A stretch of 40,688 bases of DNA from contig JAEOTC010000159.1 of assembly GCA_016840035.1 (NCBI GenBank), forward strand, positions 1-40,688, read 5' to 3'. A program made the translations under genes and the position numbers. This document shows positions 25,658-34,109 of this stretch, in pieces. This stretch comes from Candidatus Hodarchaeota archaeon (GTDB lineage: Archaea > Asgardarchaeota > Heimdallarchaeia > Hodarchaeales > Hodarchaeaceae). The number at the start of each line of letters is the position of its first letter. Within the stretch, counting starts at the first letter, position 1. The notes under the pieces were generated by a model, which worked only from the letters and a program-made list of their open reading frames with translations, was not told where the DNA came from and searched no databases.

Positions 25658-28374
25658 AGTTCTTTACCACATTTATAGCAATATTGGGAATTGTTATTGT
25701 GACGAGGAGTACGACAACGAGAGCATATTTCCCCTCGTTCAATAGTTCTGGTTCCAACATGAGTTTGCGGTTTTTTATATTGCATGGTAAGTTGTTCTTG
25801 CAGTGTTAGTCTGGGTTTATTTCGACGAGATGATATCCAATAATATACGACCGCAAATATTACAAAACTCGAGAGGATAAAGAAGAAAAAGAATTCTTCT
25901 CCAGCTGGATCATTCACTGCTAGAAAATAGAGACCATTTGATGGAGTAGTTCCTTCTATATGAAGATTTAACCAAAGGATCGCAGTTCCAAGTTTTTTAG
26001 GTTTCCAAGTTCCTACATAGGTATTGTGAGATTTTTCAAAACTTATTTGTGAATATGATCCATTTGCTTCATGTATTGTACCATTGAAGTTTGTATCTGG
26101 AGCTACGGATTGAAAAGTAATTTGAATTTTTGTTGATGTTCCCAAACTTGGATTAGTTGCCAGATTAATCTCCATGGGGATTTCATGGGTTCTAATCAAC
26201 CATCGAAAAGTCTGGGAGGCAATATAGAAATTTTCCTCCGCAATAGGAGAAAAGTAGCTTATATCCGAGAATGGCTCTAAACCTCCAAAAACAACGACTT
26301 TTCCATTACTTTCAGGATCATGCCAGTATCCTGCAATTGAAATATCATCGGGATCATTTTGCGGAAATTTTGCGGTAGCTAATACTTCAGCATATCCTCC
26401 CGGGCTTACTGTAACAGATGTACCATTGAAATCGAACATTAAATTTTCCATATTCTCGATTGGACTTGAAGGAGCTAGAGAGGCCTGTGAAAACCGAGTC
26501 ATATGTGGTTTAGAGGGATCGTCATCGACAGAAAGGTCATAAGGTTCTAAAAGCTCATTTATGGAGTTACGATTAGAAAGATACTCAGTCTGGCCCTCAA
26601 TTAAGGAGGGGTACGAAAGAATAAGTAAGGAATGCCCTTCATCTACCCATTTCTGAATAATGGCAATATCATCTGTTGTTAAATCCATTTCTATGTCAGC
26701 TAGTACAAGAATTTCAAAATTCTCTAAGTCTTCTGCAGAAATGTTTCCCTGAGAAGAAGAAATTCCTTGAAGGGGTCCAACAACTGATAATACAGAATTA
26801 GAACGAATCGCTCCTGTTACTTGCATCCCAAAAATGTTTTCCATAAGAAAATGTAATTGACTAAATCTACCTGTTGGACCATCAGGGATAAAACTATCAT
26901 TATCATAACCCTGATAGAAAAGAATACGACTTCCAGGATATCGATTCTCCAGATGAACTGGAAGAATTCCTTTGATTAAATAAGAATTTGTCAAATTGTG
27001 TTTGTTAGTTTTTTTGTAAATAAAATTAAAATCAAGAGTTCCTTCCCATGTCTCCATAGGTAAGTCTTTAGGAATTGAGAGTGAGATCTGGAGTTTATTA
27101 AAACCTTTATAGATTGGGATTGAAAGATTTGAGCTCACATTATTTGGAACTATTACATGAATAGGTAATGAAGTGCTAATATCCATGCTTGATAAGTTAC
27201 AATTGAGTGAGGAATACACTCCTAGGTTATAAGTTTGATCTTGACCGTTTATGGATTGACCGAAATAGATGAAGTCAGATGAAATCTTTCGTGGAGTAAA
27301 TGTGAGTAAAGGTAATTCATTTAAACGTTGTAAAGCAGTATAGGCCAGCTCTACATTAAGAACACCGTTACCTTGTTGAGATGGAGAGACATTTTCAATA
27401 AAGCTTGCCGAAGAAAGCAGAGCAGTCTTTATGGTCATCGGAGAAATATCTGGAAACGCTTGTTGTAAGAGTGCAACAGTTGCCGTTACAAATGGAGCAG
27501 CGAACGAGGTTCCTGAAACATTTTGCGACTCATCTCTATTGACATATGAGGGAATATAAACACCCGGGGCCACAATATCAGGGCCCATATTACCTTCCGG
27601 TCGCGGGCCTACTGAGGAACTATAGGGAATATAGGTTTGATTATATGTCATGCCGACAGCAATTGCTTCATTGAAGATAGCAGGTGAAGTAATACTACCC
27701 CCATATGGGCCACTATTTCCTGCTGCAACAACAAGTGAAATATTCTTTTTAACTATAGTTGAAATTAGTGTCGAGTTAAGAACATTTATATCTGATGCTC
27801 CGAGTGAAGCATGAATGATTGAAACATTATTTGTCAAAGCATACCTTAGACCGGCCTCTATATTTTCTATAGTTGGAATACCTGATTCATCAGTAACTTT
27901 TATACTTAATAAACCAGCTTTGGGAGCAATTTTTGCAATGATACTCGCTACTAGAGTGCCATGGCCAATTTGATCGGAGACAGACGCATTTGATTGGTCT
28001 ACATTAATACGGTCCAAAATTGTGTTTGGATGAATCCAATTGGAATCATTTATCCCAGAATCCAGAACAGCAATAGAAACATCTTCTCCTGTTATATCTG
28101 GATTGTTTATTGGATTAATTATGCTTAACTTCTCTTCAAAACTCTCATTAATATTTAGAGCTGCTATTGAAAGGGGTGATTTAATTGAAAGTAAATCGGA
28201 AGAAATAGAATTCATTTGATTGGAAAGATTGGAGGTTTCTTGGAATATATTCTGATTAGATGGAGTGAATACTAGGGTAAACATAGGTTTAGGAACAAAA
28301 TTGCTTAAGAGGGGGAAAGTGAAGAATAGTAGGAAAATAAGGTAGTTTTTGTGCTGATATCGAATTTTTCGCAT
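25654..28374 (-). CDS. membrane-anchored subtilisin-like protease with cytosolic zinc ribbon
   Basis: 906 aa. A signal peptide (basic start, then YLIFLLFFTFPLLSNFV) is followed by an S8 catalytic domain with D105 in AVLDSGIND, H138 in IGHGTLVAS, oxyanion N220 in VVAAGNSG and S290 in SGTSFAAPF; all four are intact. Beta-rich domains follow (about 350-810); the LVLADIEMDLTTDDIAIIQKWVDEGHSLLILSYP part resembles a GATase-like/ThuA Rossmann unit. A membrane helix (FFFFFILSSFVIFAVVYYWI) lies at about 825-845, and the tail ends in a zinc ribbon, CSRC at 884-887 and CYKC at 899-902. Topology: protease outside, ribbon inside. AAGGACT precedes the ATG by 9 bases. Third gene of a four-gene unit. Confidence 0.9.
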   Translation of the reverse strand: MRKIRYQHKNYLIFLLFFTFPLLSNFVPKPMFTLVFTPSNQNIFQETSNLSNQMNSISSDLLSIKSPLSIAALNINESFEEKLSIINPINNPDITGEDVSIAVLDSGINDSNWIHPNTILDRINVDQSNASVSDQIGHGTLVASIIAKIAPKAGLLSIKVTDESGIPTIENIEAGLRYALTNNVSIIHASLGASDINVLNSTLISTIVKKNISLVVAAGNSGPYGGSITSPAIFNEAIAVGMTYNQTYIPYSSSVGPRPEGNMGPDIVAPGVYIPSYVNRDESQNVSGTSFAAPFVTATVALLQQAFPDISPMTIKTALLSSASFIENVSPSQQGNGVLNVELAYTALQRLNELPLLTFTPRKISSDFIYFGQSINGQDQTYNLGVYSSLNCNLSSMDISTSLPIHVIVPNNVSSNLSIPIYKGFNKLQISLSIPKDLPMETWEGTLDFNFIYKKTNKHNLTNSYLIKGILPVHLENRYPGSRILFYQGYDNDSFIPDGPTGRFSQLHFLMENIFGMQVTGAIRSNSVLSVVGPLQGISSSQGNISAEDLENFEILVLADIEMDLTTDDIAIIQKWVDEGHSLLILSYPSLIEGQTEYLSNRNSINELLEPYDLSVDDDPSKPHMTRFSQASLAPSSPIENMENLMFDFNGTSVTVSPGGYAEVLATAKFPQNDPDDISIAGYWHDPESNGKVVVFGGLEPFSDISYFSPIAEENFYIASQTFRWLIRTHEIPMEINLATNPSLGTSTKIQITFQSVAPDTNFNGTIHEANGSYSQISFEKSHNTYVGTWKPKKLGTAILWLNLHIEGTTPSNGLYFLAVNDPAGEEFFFFFILSSFVIFAVVYYWISSRRNKPRLTLQEQLTMQYKKPQTHVGTRTIERGEICSRCRTPRHNNNSQYCYKCGKEL

Positions 28375-28410
28375 GAAATTTCAGTCCTTGAATAAAATCA
28401 ATACGCCATT

Positions 28411-29202
28411 TCAAATCAATTGGTCTATCTGTGCAAGTGACTCAAGAGTATATGTTGGTAATATTGTTTTTTTCAGATGAAAATCAGAAATTCCAGTTTG
28501 GACTAAAATAGTATCCATCTCAGCGTCAATTCCAGCCTTGATATCTGTCGATAATCGATCCCCAATAAATACAGCTTTTGTGGAATCGGTACAACCCATC
28601 TTTTTTAAGCATAAATTTAGTAGGTAGGGGTTGGGTTTACCAATAATGATGTCAGGATCCTTCCCACATGCATTAGCTAGAGCAGCTATTCCTGCACCAG
28701 CCCCTGGGACTAATCTGTCGGCTGATGGAAAACTATTATCGGGATTAGTTCCAACAAATCCCCCTTCATTATTTAGGATCACCCACATCGCATCAGCTAG
28801 TTTAGTCCATGTCAATTTCCGATCCCAGCCGATACAAACAGCTTGAAGATCAGGTTGGTACAGTTCTTCAACAGATAAGCCTTGATGGATTAATTCGTGT
28901 CGCAATCCCTTCTCTCCAATCATGAATATCTTGGATAACATATTTTCGCGAAGGTAGATAGCCGCCCCATAACCAGAATTCACTATTACATATTTTTCTG
29001 ATTCAAATCCAAGAGAAATAAATTTATCAATAAATCCTTGCCGAGAAAGACTAGAATTATTTGTTACGAAACCTAATTGATAACCTAATGCTTCTAGATT
29101 TTCTAATGCCTCTTTAGAACCAGGAATTGGTTTATTTCCTTTCCAAACTACTCCATCACAATCCATTAGAATGTGTGTCTTATCCTGTATATTAAAAGTC
29201 AA
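28411..29202 (-). CDS. HAD-superfamily NagD-like phosphatase (phosphoglycolate/4-nitrophenyl phosphatase family)
   Basis: 263 aa from a TTG at 29202, with GGGAAG 6 bases upstream that overlaps the stop region of the TPR gene. The HAD motifs are MDCDGVVWKG (nucleophile D14, acid D16), TNNSSLSRQG (motif II), a Lys in KPNPYLLNL (motif III) and IGDRLSTDIKAG (motif IV). The C2 cap region holds the substrate. NagD-type enzymes act on nucleotide monophosphates, glycolate phosphate or sugar phosphates; the substrate here is open. It is sandwiched between the TPR gene (10 bases) and the subtilase gene (36 bases), which indicates one transcript. Confidence 0.9.
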   Translation of the reverse strand: MTFNIQDKTHILMDCDGVVWKGNKPIPGSKEALENLEALGYQLGFVTNNSSLSRQGFIDKFISLGFESEKYVIVNSGYGAAIYLRENMLSKIFMIGEKGLRHELIHQGLSVEELYQPDLQAVCIGWDRKLTWTKLADAMWVILNNEGGFVGTNPDNSFPSADRLVPGAGAGIAALANACGKDPDIIIGKPNPYLLNLCLKKMGCTDSTKAVFIGDRLSTDIKAGIDAEMDTILVQTGISDFHLKKTILPTYTLESLAQIDQLI

Positions 29203-29212
29203 GTTTTCTTCC

Positions 29213-30637
29213 CTACTTATCTAGGAATTGATCAAAGAATGCAATAGATTTAAGTTGAGTAGGTAGATCCTGATGTGCATTTAAAAGTTCAGTCATAAAG
29301 GTATGCGCTTTTTCAGGTTGGCTAAGGATAAGCCACGCATTTAAAAGCATCTCAAGATCTTTTGTTTGAGAGGGATCCGTTCTGACAAGTGGCTCAAGAA
29401 TTTCCACTGTTCGACGAAAATCCCTTAGATCGAAAGCTAATTGAGCTGTAAGTCGCATTGCTATGATATTAGTGGGATCTAAGGATAATATTTCACTTGT
29501 GATGGAAAAAGCTTCATTATATTTCTTCTCGTGAACTGCAATAAGAGCTAATTGTATCTTACTATCGTGAAAAGAAGGATCTAATTCAATACTCTGCTTA
29601 AAGCACTTTTTTGCCTCATCATACGATTCTAGCCTTATAAAAGTCATTCCGAGGTAGTATCGTAAAGCTGGATTGGTTTTCTCCATCAAGATTGCTTCTT
29701 CTAGGGATCTTTTTGCTCTCTCTGGACGATCGGTATCCAAGTAAAGATCTGCTAGTAACAGCGAAATTTCTAATGTTGGTTTTCCCAGTTTCCTCGCTCT
29801 AAATAACGCGTCTATAGCCTCTTTTGGCCTTTTCAGTTCTCTTAAAACTCTCGCAATGTTGATATAAAGACTCTGAGGTGGTTTGATAGACCGGTTCTTC
29901 GTCACTACATTTCGATAACTTTCTAACGCTTTATGATACTTTCTATCAGCGTGATATGCAACTCCGATTCCATATTGAGCGTGATATGCATCTGGAAATC
30001 GCTCAATCACTGATAGATAGGTCTTTATTGCCTTATCATATTCTTTATTATCAAGATAAAGCTGACCCAGTAAAAGACCAGGATCTGGATGATTTGTTTC
30101 GTTTAATGCCTTAATTAGAACTTGTTTCGATTTTTCGAACTCGTTCTGTTCCTCCCAAATTCGAGCAAGCTCAATCGGAATTTTTGCAGATTCAGAATAG
30201 TTTTTCCTAGCAGATTCTAATATTTTAATCGCTTTCTTGAATTCATTCTGTTTTAATAAACTCCTTGCTGTAAGAATAGGTATTTCATCATTCGATTTGT
30301 CTAGCTTTTCTGCTCGCTTAAAACTTTTTTCTGCCTCGCGATAAAGCTCCAATTGGTACTCTACAAGACCTTTTTTAGACCAAAGCGTGAAATTTTTATT
30401 ATCTAATTGGACAGCAACAGTGAAAGCATTTAAAGCGTCTGTAAGTCTTTTTAAGTTGGTCAACGCAATACCATAATTTGCCCAAACAATCGAATTATTT
30501 TGCATTTCTTCGTCTTTTAATGCAGCCTCAAATTTACGTACGGCCTTTTTCCACTTTTTATTATTTAGTGCAAAAACTCCTGATCGTACAAGTTTAACAG
30601 GATCTTTCGTTGCTTTAATTCGAGGAGGCACTATCAT
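29213..30637 (-). CDS. multi-TPR protein
   Basis: 474 aa of about a dozen tandem 34-residue TPR motifs covering nearly the whole chain, for example VWANYGIALTNLKRLTDALNAF, KAIKTYLSVIERFPDAYHAQ and ALRYYLGMTFIRLESYDEAKKCF, with the usual W/L-G-Y-A-F-A-P positions. There is no signal, membrane helix or catalytic domain, so it is a soluble scaffold that binds partner proteins, though the partner is unknown. It is the first gene of a minus-strand operon (HAD phosphatase, subtilase, DHH phosphoesterase follow), so it may organise or assist them. No clear ribosome binding site precedes the ATG at 30637. N-terminal extension IVPPRIKATKDPVK is basic. Confidence 0.88.
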   Translation of the reverse strand: MIVPPRIKATKDPVKLVRSGVFALNNKKWKKAVRKFEAALKDEEMQNNSIVWANYGIALTNLKRLTDALNAFTVAVQLDNKNFTLWSKKGLVEYQLELYREAEKSFKRAEKLDKSNDEIPILTARSLLKQNEFKKAIKILESARKNYSESAKIPIELARIWEEQNEFEKSKQVLIKALNETNHPDPGLLLGQLYLDNKEYDKAIKTYLSVIERFPDAYHAQYGIGVAYHADRKYHKALESYRNVVTKNRSIKPPQSLYINIARVLRELKRPKEAIDALFRARKLGKPTLEISLLLADLYLDTDRPERAKRSLEEAILMEKTNPALRYYLGMTFIRLESYDEAKKCFKQSIELDPSFHDSKIQLALIAVHEKKYNEAFSITSEILSLDPTNIIAMRLTAQLAFDLRDFRRTVEILEPLVRTDPSQTKDLEMLLNAWLILSQPEKAHTFMTELLNAHQDLPTQLKSIAFFDQFLDK

Positions 30638-30683
30638 TCAACGGTTTAGAGAGAATTGGAAGGGACTACAAAGAAGTTACCAA

Positions 30684-30732
30684 GGAGGAGGAAAAAATTG
30701 AAATTTTGATTCTAACTCGAAATTCCTCCTCT
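30684..30732 (+). repeat. 10-bp-stem inverted repeat containing GGAGGAGG
   Basis: GGAGGAGGAA at 30684-30693 pairs with TTCCTCCTCT at 30723-30732 (last pair G-T). The 29-base loop has its own AAAAT/ATTTT pairing. The 5' arm is a strong ribosome-binding-like sequence that is followed only by a three-codon TTG frame. It lies between the divergent TPR gene and the 46-codon ORF; its role is unknown. Confidence 0.4.
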
Positions 30733-30875
30733 CCAGTTTTATAATTGTTTTCAAATTCCCTTAAATCGAATCAGTAGCACTCAGGTAGTAACGTTCTTTA
30801 TTAGCAGATTTACTCCAATCTATGCTGGACCTTTGAGAGAGTAAAAGTTCGAAAAGGACCTAGGAATGAGAAAAG

Positions 30876-31016
30876 GTGGAACCATCTACTGATGAGAAGG
30901 CGGATGAGATGATTCTTAAGAAGGGACCGCAAGACAACAAGAATCTTCATCCTTTAGAGTTAAAGTACGGACTGGAACCTAAGATTGAGCCTACAGAGCA
31001 ATGGCATTGGCATTAG
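30876..31016 (+). CDS. small unrecognised ORF, 46 aa, ending QWHWH
   Basis: A frame in the 548-base gap between the TPR and acyl-CoA synthetase genes begins with GTG at 30876 (AGGA 10 bases upstream) or ATG at 30909 and ends TAG at 31014-31016. The peptide is charged and Pro/Glu/Lys-rich with NLHPLELKYGLEPKIEP in the middle and EQWHWH at the C-terminus; the alternating Trp/His tail is uncommon and could bind metal or be a recognition tag. It has no signal peptide or membrane segment. Support: codon use is compatible with a gene and a T-rich terminator follows 15 bases after the stop. Against: it is short and its upstream signals are weak. No biosynthetic partner gene lies next to it. Confidence 0.45.
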   Translation: MEPSTDEKADEMILKKGPQDNKNLHPLELKYGLEPKIEPTEQWHWH

Positions 31017-31030
31017 ATTATTTCCATTCC

Positions 31031-31044
31031 TTTTTTTCTTTTTT
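31031..31044 (+). terminator. T-rich transcription terminator after the 46-codon ORF
   Basis: The plus strand has seven T, then CTT and TTTT, the usual archaeal termination signal. It lies 15 bases after the small ORF, implying a separate short transcript there and not a readthrough leader for the acyl-CoA synthetase. Confidence 0.6.
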
Positions 31045-31185
31045 ATAAGTAAAATCAATTCCTCTCACTCACTGTTTAGTGTTCCTCCTCGCAAAAATTC
31101 GATCCAAGAGAGTAAGTAACTTTATTAATAGTATTTTCTCCAAGTGAGGGAAATTAGTTCATTTTACCTGTTGGTAGGTTAAAAT

Positions 31186-32934
31186 ATGGTCAATCCGAAT
31201 GATATTCCCTTGTACCCCGAAAAGGTACCAAAAACAATGGATTATCCCGAAATTCCTCTTTACCAGTTTCTTGATGATGCAGTAAGGGATTTTCCTGAAA
31301 ATGATGCTTTCGTTCTTGAAACTACAAGCTTTGATAGAATTGCCAAGGTCAATTATGCCGAATTGGGGGAACAAACTGACAGATTTGCTTCATTTTTAGC
31401 CAGCAAGGGGGTAAAGAAGGGAGACAAAGTAGCACTATTTCTTCCGAACATGATTGAATTCGTAGTAGCTTATTACGGGATTCTAAAGGCAGGTGCTACT
31501 GTTGTAAGCCTGAACTTTCAATATCCTGCAAGTGAATTAGCAGGACAACTCATCCAAAGTGAAGCTCGAGGGATAGTATGTGCGGATATGATTACTAAAG
31601 CAGCATCCCCTTATGAAATATGTAAGCAAGTAAGAGATGAAGGAAAGACAAATCTCGAATTTATCGTCGTAACAAGCGTTAAACCCTATCTTTCCAAGAT
31701 AAAAGGAATATTAGGAGGATTTATGGGAAAAATCAGTAAGTTAGATAAACGTGATATTTATATAAATGACATCTTTGCTAGCTTTTCATCTGAAAATCGT
31801 CCAAAGGTGATAATTCATCCTGATGACATCGCCGTAATTATTTTTACTGGGGGGACAACTGGGACACCAAAAGGTGCCATGCTAACGCATAAAAATCTTG
31901 TTAGTAATTTGGTTCAATGTTCATTATGGATGGACCCGCCTCCAGAAAGGGGTACGATGGTAGGCATTGGAAGTCTACCTTTTTTCCATAGTTATGGATC
32001 AACCACATCAATGAATTTAGGAATCTTTTTCGGTGGATTAATGGTCTTGATGCTTGATCCCAGAGAGAATAAGTTTAGTCAGATTCTTTACCTCCTAGAA
32101 AAATACAAGGTGCAACTCTTCAATACTGTCCCCACTCTCTATATGGCTTTACTTAACCACCCTGATTTACAAAAATATGATTTAAGCTCACTATTGACCA
32201 GTACAAGTGGGGCTGCCCCTCTTCCAGTTTCTGTCTTACAAGAATTTGAGGCAATCTCAGGTGCTAATCTAGCAGAAGGATATGGTCTTACTGAAACATC
32301 TCCCGTGACACATATTATTCCTATGGCCCCCGCTCCAGGAATGGACAAACCATTAAAAAAGGAAGGATCAGTAGGGATTCCAGTTCCTGATACAGATGTA
32401 TTAGTTGTTGATTTGGAAACAGGTACAAGGAAATTAGGAGTTGATACTGAGGGGGAAATCGCGATATCTGGACCCCAAGTAATGAAAGGTTATTACAATA
32501 AACCGAAAGAAACTGAGGAAGTTATGAAAGAAATTGATGGAAAAACCTATTTCTTGACCGGAGATATTGGAAAATATGATTCGGACTTTTATTTCTATAT
32601 CACAGATAGGAAAAAAGATATGATTGATGTATCTGGATTTAAGGCCTATCCAAGTGAAATTGAGGAGGTAATGATAGGTCACCCGAAAATCTCGAACGCT
32701 GCATGTATCGGTGTCCCTCATCCCAAGGTGGGGGAGACTGTGAAACTCTTTATTCTTCCCAAACCCAACGTTGAAATCACCAAGGAAGAAATTTTGGAGT
32801 ATGCACGTAGAAAGCTTGTTAAATATAAACAACCACATAATGAGGACTATATAGAGATCCGAACTGAACTTCCCCTCTCTGATATTGGGAAAGTACTTAG
32901 ACGCGTCTTAAAAAATGAGGAACATAAACAATAA
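31186..32934 (+). CDS. acyl-CoA synthetase (AMP-forming), long-chain type
   Basis: 582 aa. Adenylate-forming motifs are in order: FTGGTTGTPKGAMLTH (P-loop-like, about 223-238), EGYGLTETSPVTH (A5), TGDIGKYDSDFYFYITDRKKDMI (A7/A8) and SGFKAYPSEIEEVM; near the C-terminus the catalytic-lysine region is IGKVLRRVLK. The enzyme activates a carboxylic or fatty acid to acyl-AMP and then to acyl-CoA in the cytosol. Chain-length preference cannot be read, but overall similarity is to long-chain fatty-acid ligases. GGTAGG lies about 6 bases before the ATG. The ribose-5-phosphate isomerase gene starts 50 bases after its stop, so a shared transcript is possible. In an archaeon with ether lipids the acid is probably taken up or made for catabolism (inference). 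Confidence 0.93.
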   Translation: MVNPNDIPLYPEKVPKTMDYPEIPLYQFLDDAVRDFPENDAFVLETTSFDRIAKVNYAELGEQTDRFASFLASKGVKKGDKVALFLPNMIEFVVAYYGILKAGATVVSLNFQYPASELAGQLIQSEARGIVCADMITKAASPYEICKQVRDEGKTNLEFIVVTSVKPYLSKIKGILGGFMGKISKLDKRDIYINDIFASFSSENRPKVIIHPDDIAVIIFTGGTTGTPKGAMLTHKNLVSNLVQCSLWMDPPPERGTMVGIGSLPFFHSYGSTTSMNLGIFFGGLMVLMLDPRENKFSQILYLLEKYKVQLFNTVPTLYMALLNHPDLQKYDLSSLLTSTSGAAPLPVSVLQEFEAISGANLAEGYGLTETSPVTHIIPMAPAPGMDKPLKKEGSVGIPVPDTDVLVVDLETGTRKLGVDTEGEIAISGPQVMKGYYNKPKETEEVMKEIDGKTYFLTGDIGKYDSDFYFYITDRKKDMIDVSGFKAYPSEIEEVMIGHPKISNAACIGVPHPKVGETVKLFILPKPNVEITKEEILEYARRKLVKYKQPHNEDYIEIRTELPLSDIGKVLRRVLKNEEHKQ

Positions 32935-32984
32935 TTACACCGAGGGGGATATTCAGTAAGTATTTACTTTTTGGAGATTTGTAC

Positions 32985-33689
32985 ATGAATCCAAATGATA
33001 TTGAACGGGCAAAAAATGCTGCTGCAGTTTTAGCTGTTCGAGAAAATCTTAGAAACAATATGATTTTGGGAATTGGAAGTGGTTCAACAATAATTGGGGC
33101 GGTGCGGGAAATTGCTAACATAGTAAACAGTAATAATTGGAATATAATTTGTGTACCAACTTCCTATCAAGCAAAATCACTTATTACAGAAAAAAATTTA
33201 TTTTTGGGATCATTGGATCAATATCCTGAATTAGATTTAGCAATTGATGGAGTTGATGAGATCACATATAATTTGGAAGCGATTAAAGGAGGTGGTGGGT
33301 GTTTGGTACAAGAAAAAATAATTGCTACTTGTGCAAAGAGAGTAATTGCTATCGGTGATTGGCGAAAAATCTCAAATCAACTTGGTGAGAACTGGAAAAA
33401 AGGAGTTCCAGTAGAAATAATACCAGAAGCACAAGTTCCCCTAACTCACAGACTGGAAAAAATGGGAGGTAAAGCAAAATTAAGAGAAGGAAAAGCAAAA
33501 ATCGGACCATTAATAACTGATAATGGAAACTTCATTTTAGATGTAGATTTTGGGAAGATTTCTGATCCCGAAAAATTGGATTCTCAATTAAAATCGTTAA
33601 CTGGAGTAGTAGACTCGGGTTTATTCATAAAAATAATAGACAAAGTATATATTGGTCTAAAAGACGGAAATGTTGAAATTCTTGACTAG
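32985..33689 (+). CDS. rpiA: ribose-5-phosphate isomerase A
   Basis: The start is ATG 32985 (234 aa), since GGAG at 32973-32976 is 8 bases before it; the in-frame TTG at 32979 is too close. It interconverts ribose 5-phosphate and ribulose 5-phosphate. Motifs: GIGSGSTIIGAV (phosphate loop, residues about 29-40), DLAIDGVDEI with the catalytic Asp pair and KGGGGCLVQEKI with the catalytic Lys and Glu; the length is normal for RpiA. The cytosolic enzyme supplies nucleotide ribose and, in archaea lacking an oxidative pentose pathway, pairs with the ribulose-monophosphate route. The acyl-CoA synthetase gene upstream is metabolically unrelated. Confidence 0.95.
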   Translation: MNPNDIERAKNAAAVLAVRENLRNNMILGIGSGSTIIGAVREIANIVNSNNWNIICVPTSYQAKSLITEKNLFLGSLDQYPELDLAIDGVDEITYNLEAIKGGGGCLVQEKIIATCAKRVIAIGDWRKISNQLGENWKKGVPVEIIPEAQVPLTHRLEKMGGKAKLREGKAKIGPLITDNGNFILDVDFGKISDPEKLDSQLKSLTGVVDSGLFIKIIDKVYIGLKDGNVEILD

Positions 33690-33715
33690 TTTGAATAGAA
33701 TATCTCCCTCATCAT

Positions 33716-33901
33716 CTAATCACAAGCGTCCATCCAGTCATCGAAGCACTTCCGGGCCTTTAATTCGTTACACTTCTCTTCAGGTATATCACACTCTTGG
33801 CATTTTTTTTTAATGAAGAGAATCCAAAGCTCGTTACTAGAAAATCGTTCGAGAATTGCAGAATCAGATTTTTGGGCATCTAAATTGTTTGTATGAACCA
33901 A
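33716..33901 (-). CDS. small cysteine-containing protein, 61 aa
   Basis: A TTG start at 33901 is backed by a perfect GGTGAT (complement of 33909-33914) with a 7-base spacer, which makes a real gene likely. The first 35 residues are polar, then a LWILF patch. The C-terminal half holds five cysteines in a KKKCQECDIPEEKC...KARKCFDDWMDACD arrangement, which could bind zinc or form a helical hairpin held by Cys pairs (CxxC then Cx9C then Cx8C). No family recognised. It is divergent from the dehydrogenase operon, with about 208 bases between the two starts, and convergent with rpiA 26 bases away. Confidence 0.55.
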   Translation of the reverse strand: MVHTNNLDAQKSDSAILERFSSNELWILFIKKKCQECDIPEEKCNELKARKCFDDWMDACD

Positions 33902-34109
33902 AGCTTGATCACCAAGACTTAAAGTAGATTATTAATTGTAGTTTTGTGATGGTTATGTCCTCGTTCCTTAAGCTATACTGTTTAATCACTTCTTTAAGTT
34001 TTTTTGATTACGAAAAAGAAAATCTCGTTCCCTCGTGCCGTTTTTTACGAAAACCACCCACCAAGAATTATTAACTATTGTTAATTTTCAATGCATAGGG
34101 GATAGTATC

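Noticed and set aside
30902..30955. GATTCTT/AAGAATC hairpin in the 548-base gap, considered as a structured non-coding RNA (RNase P, SRP, box C/D)
   Set aside because: None of the conserved core motifs of those RNAs were found, and the hairpin lies wholly within the 46-codon frame.
32434..32838. 134-codon minus-strand frame inside the acyl-CoA synthetase gene
   Set aside because: It is a shadow of the coding frame, with hydrophobic aromatic-rich translation and no start signal.
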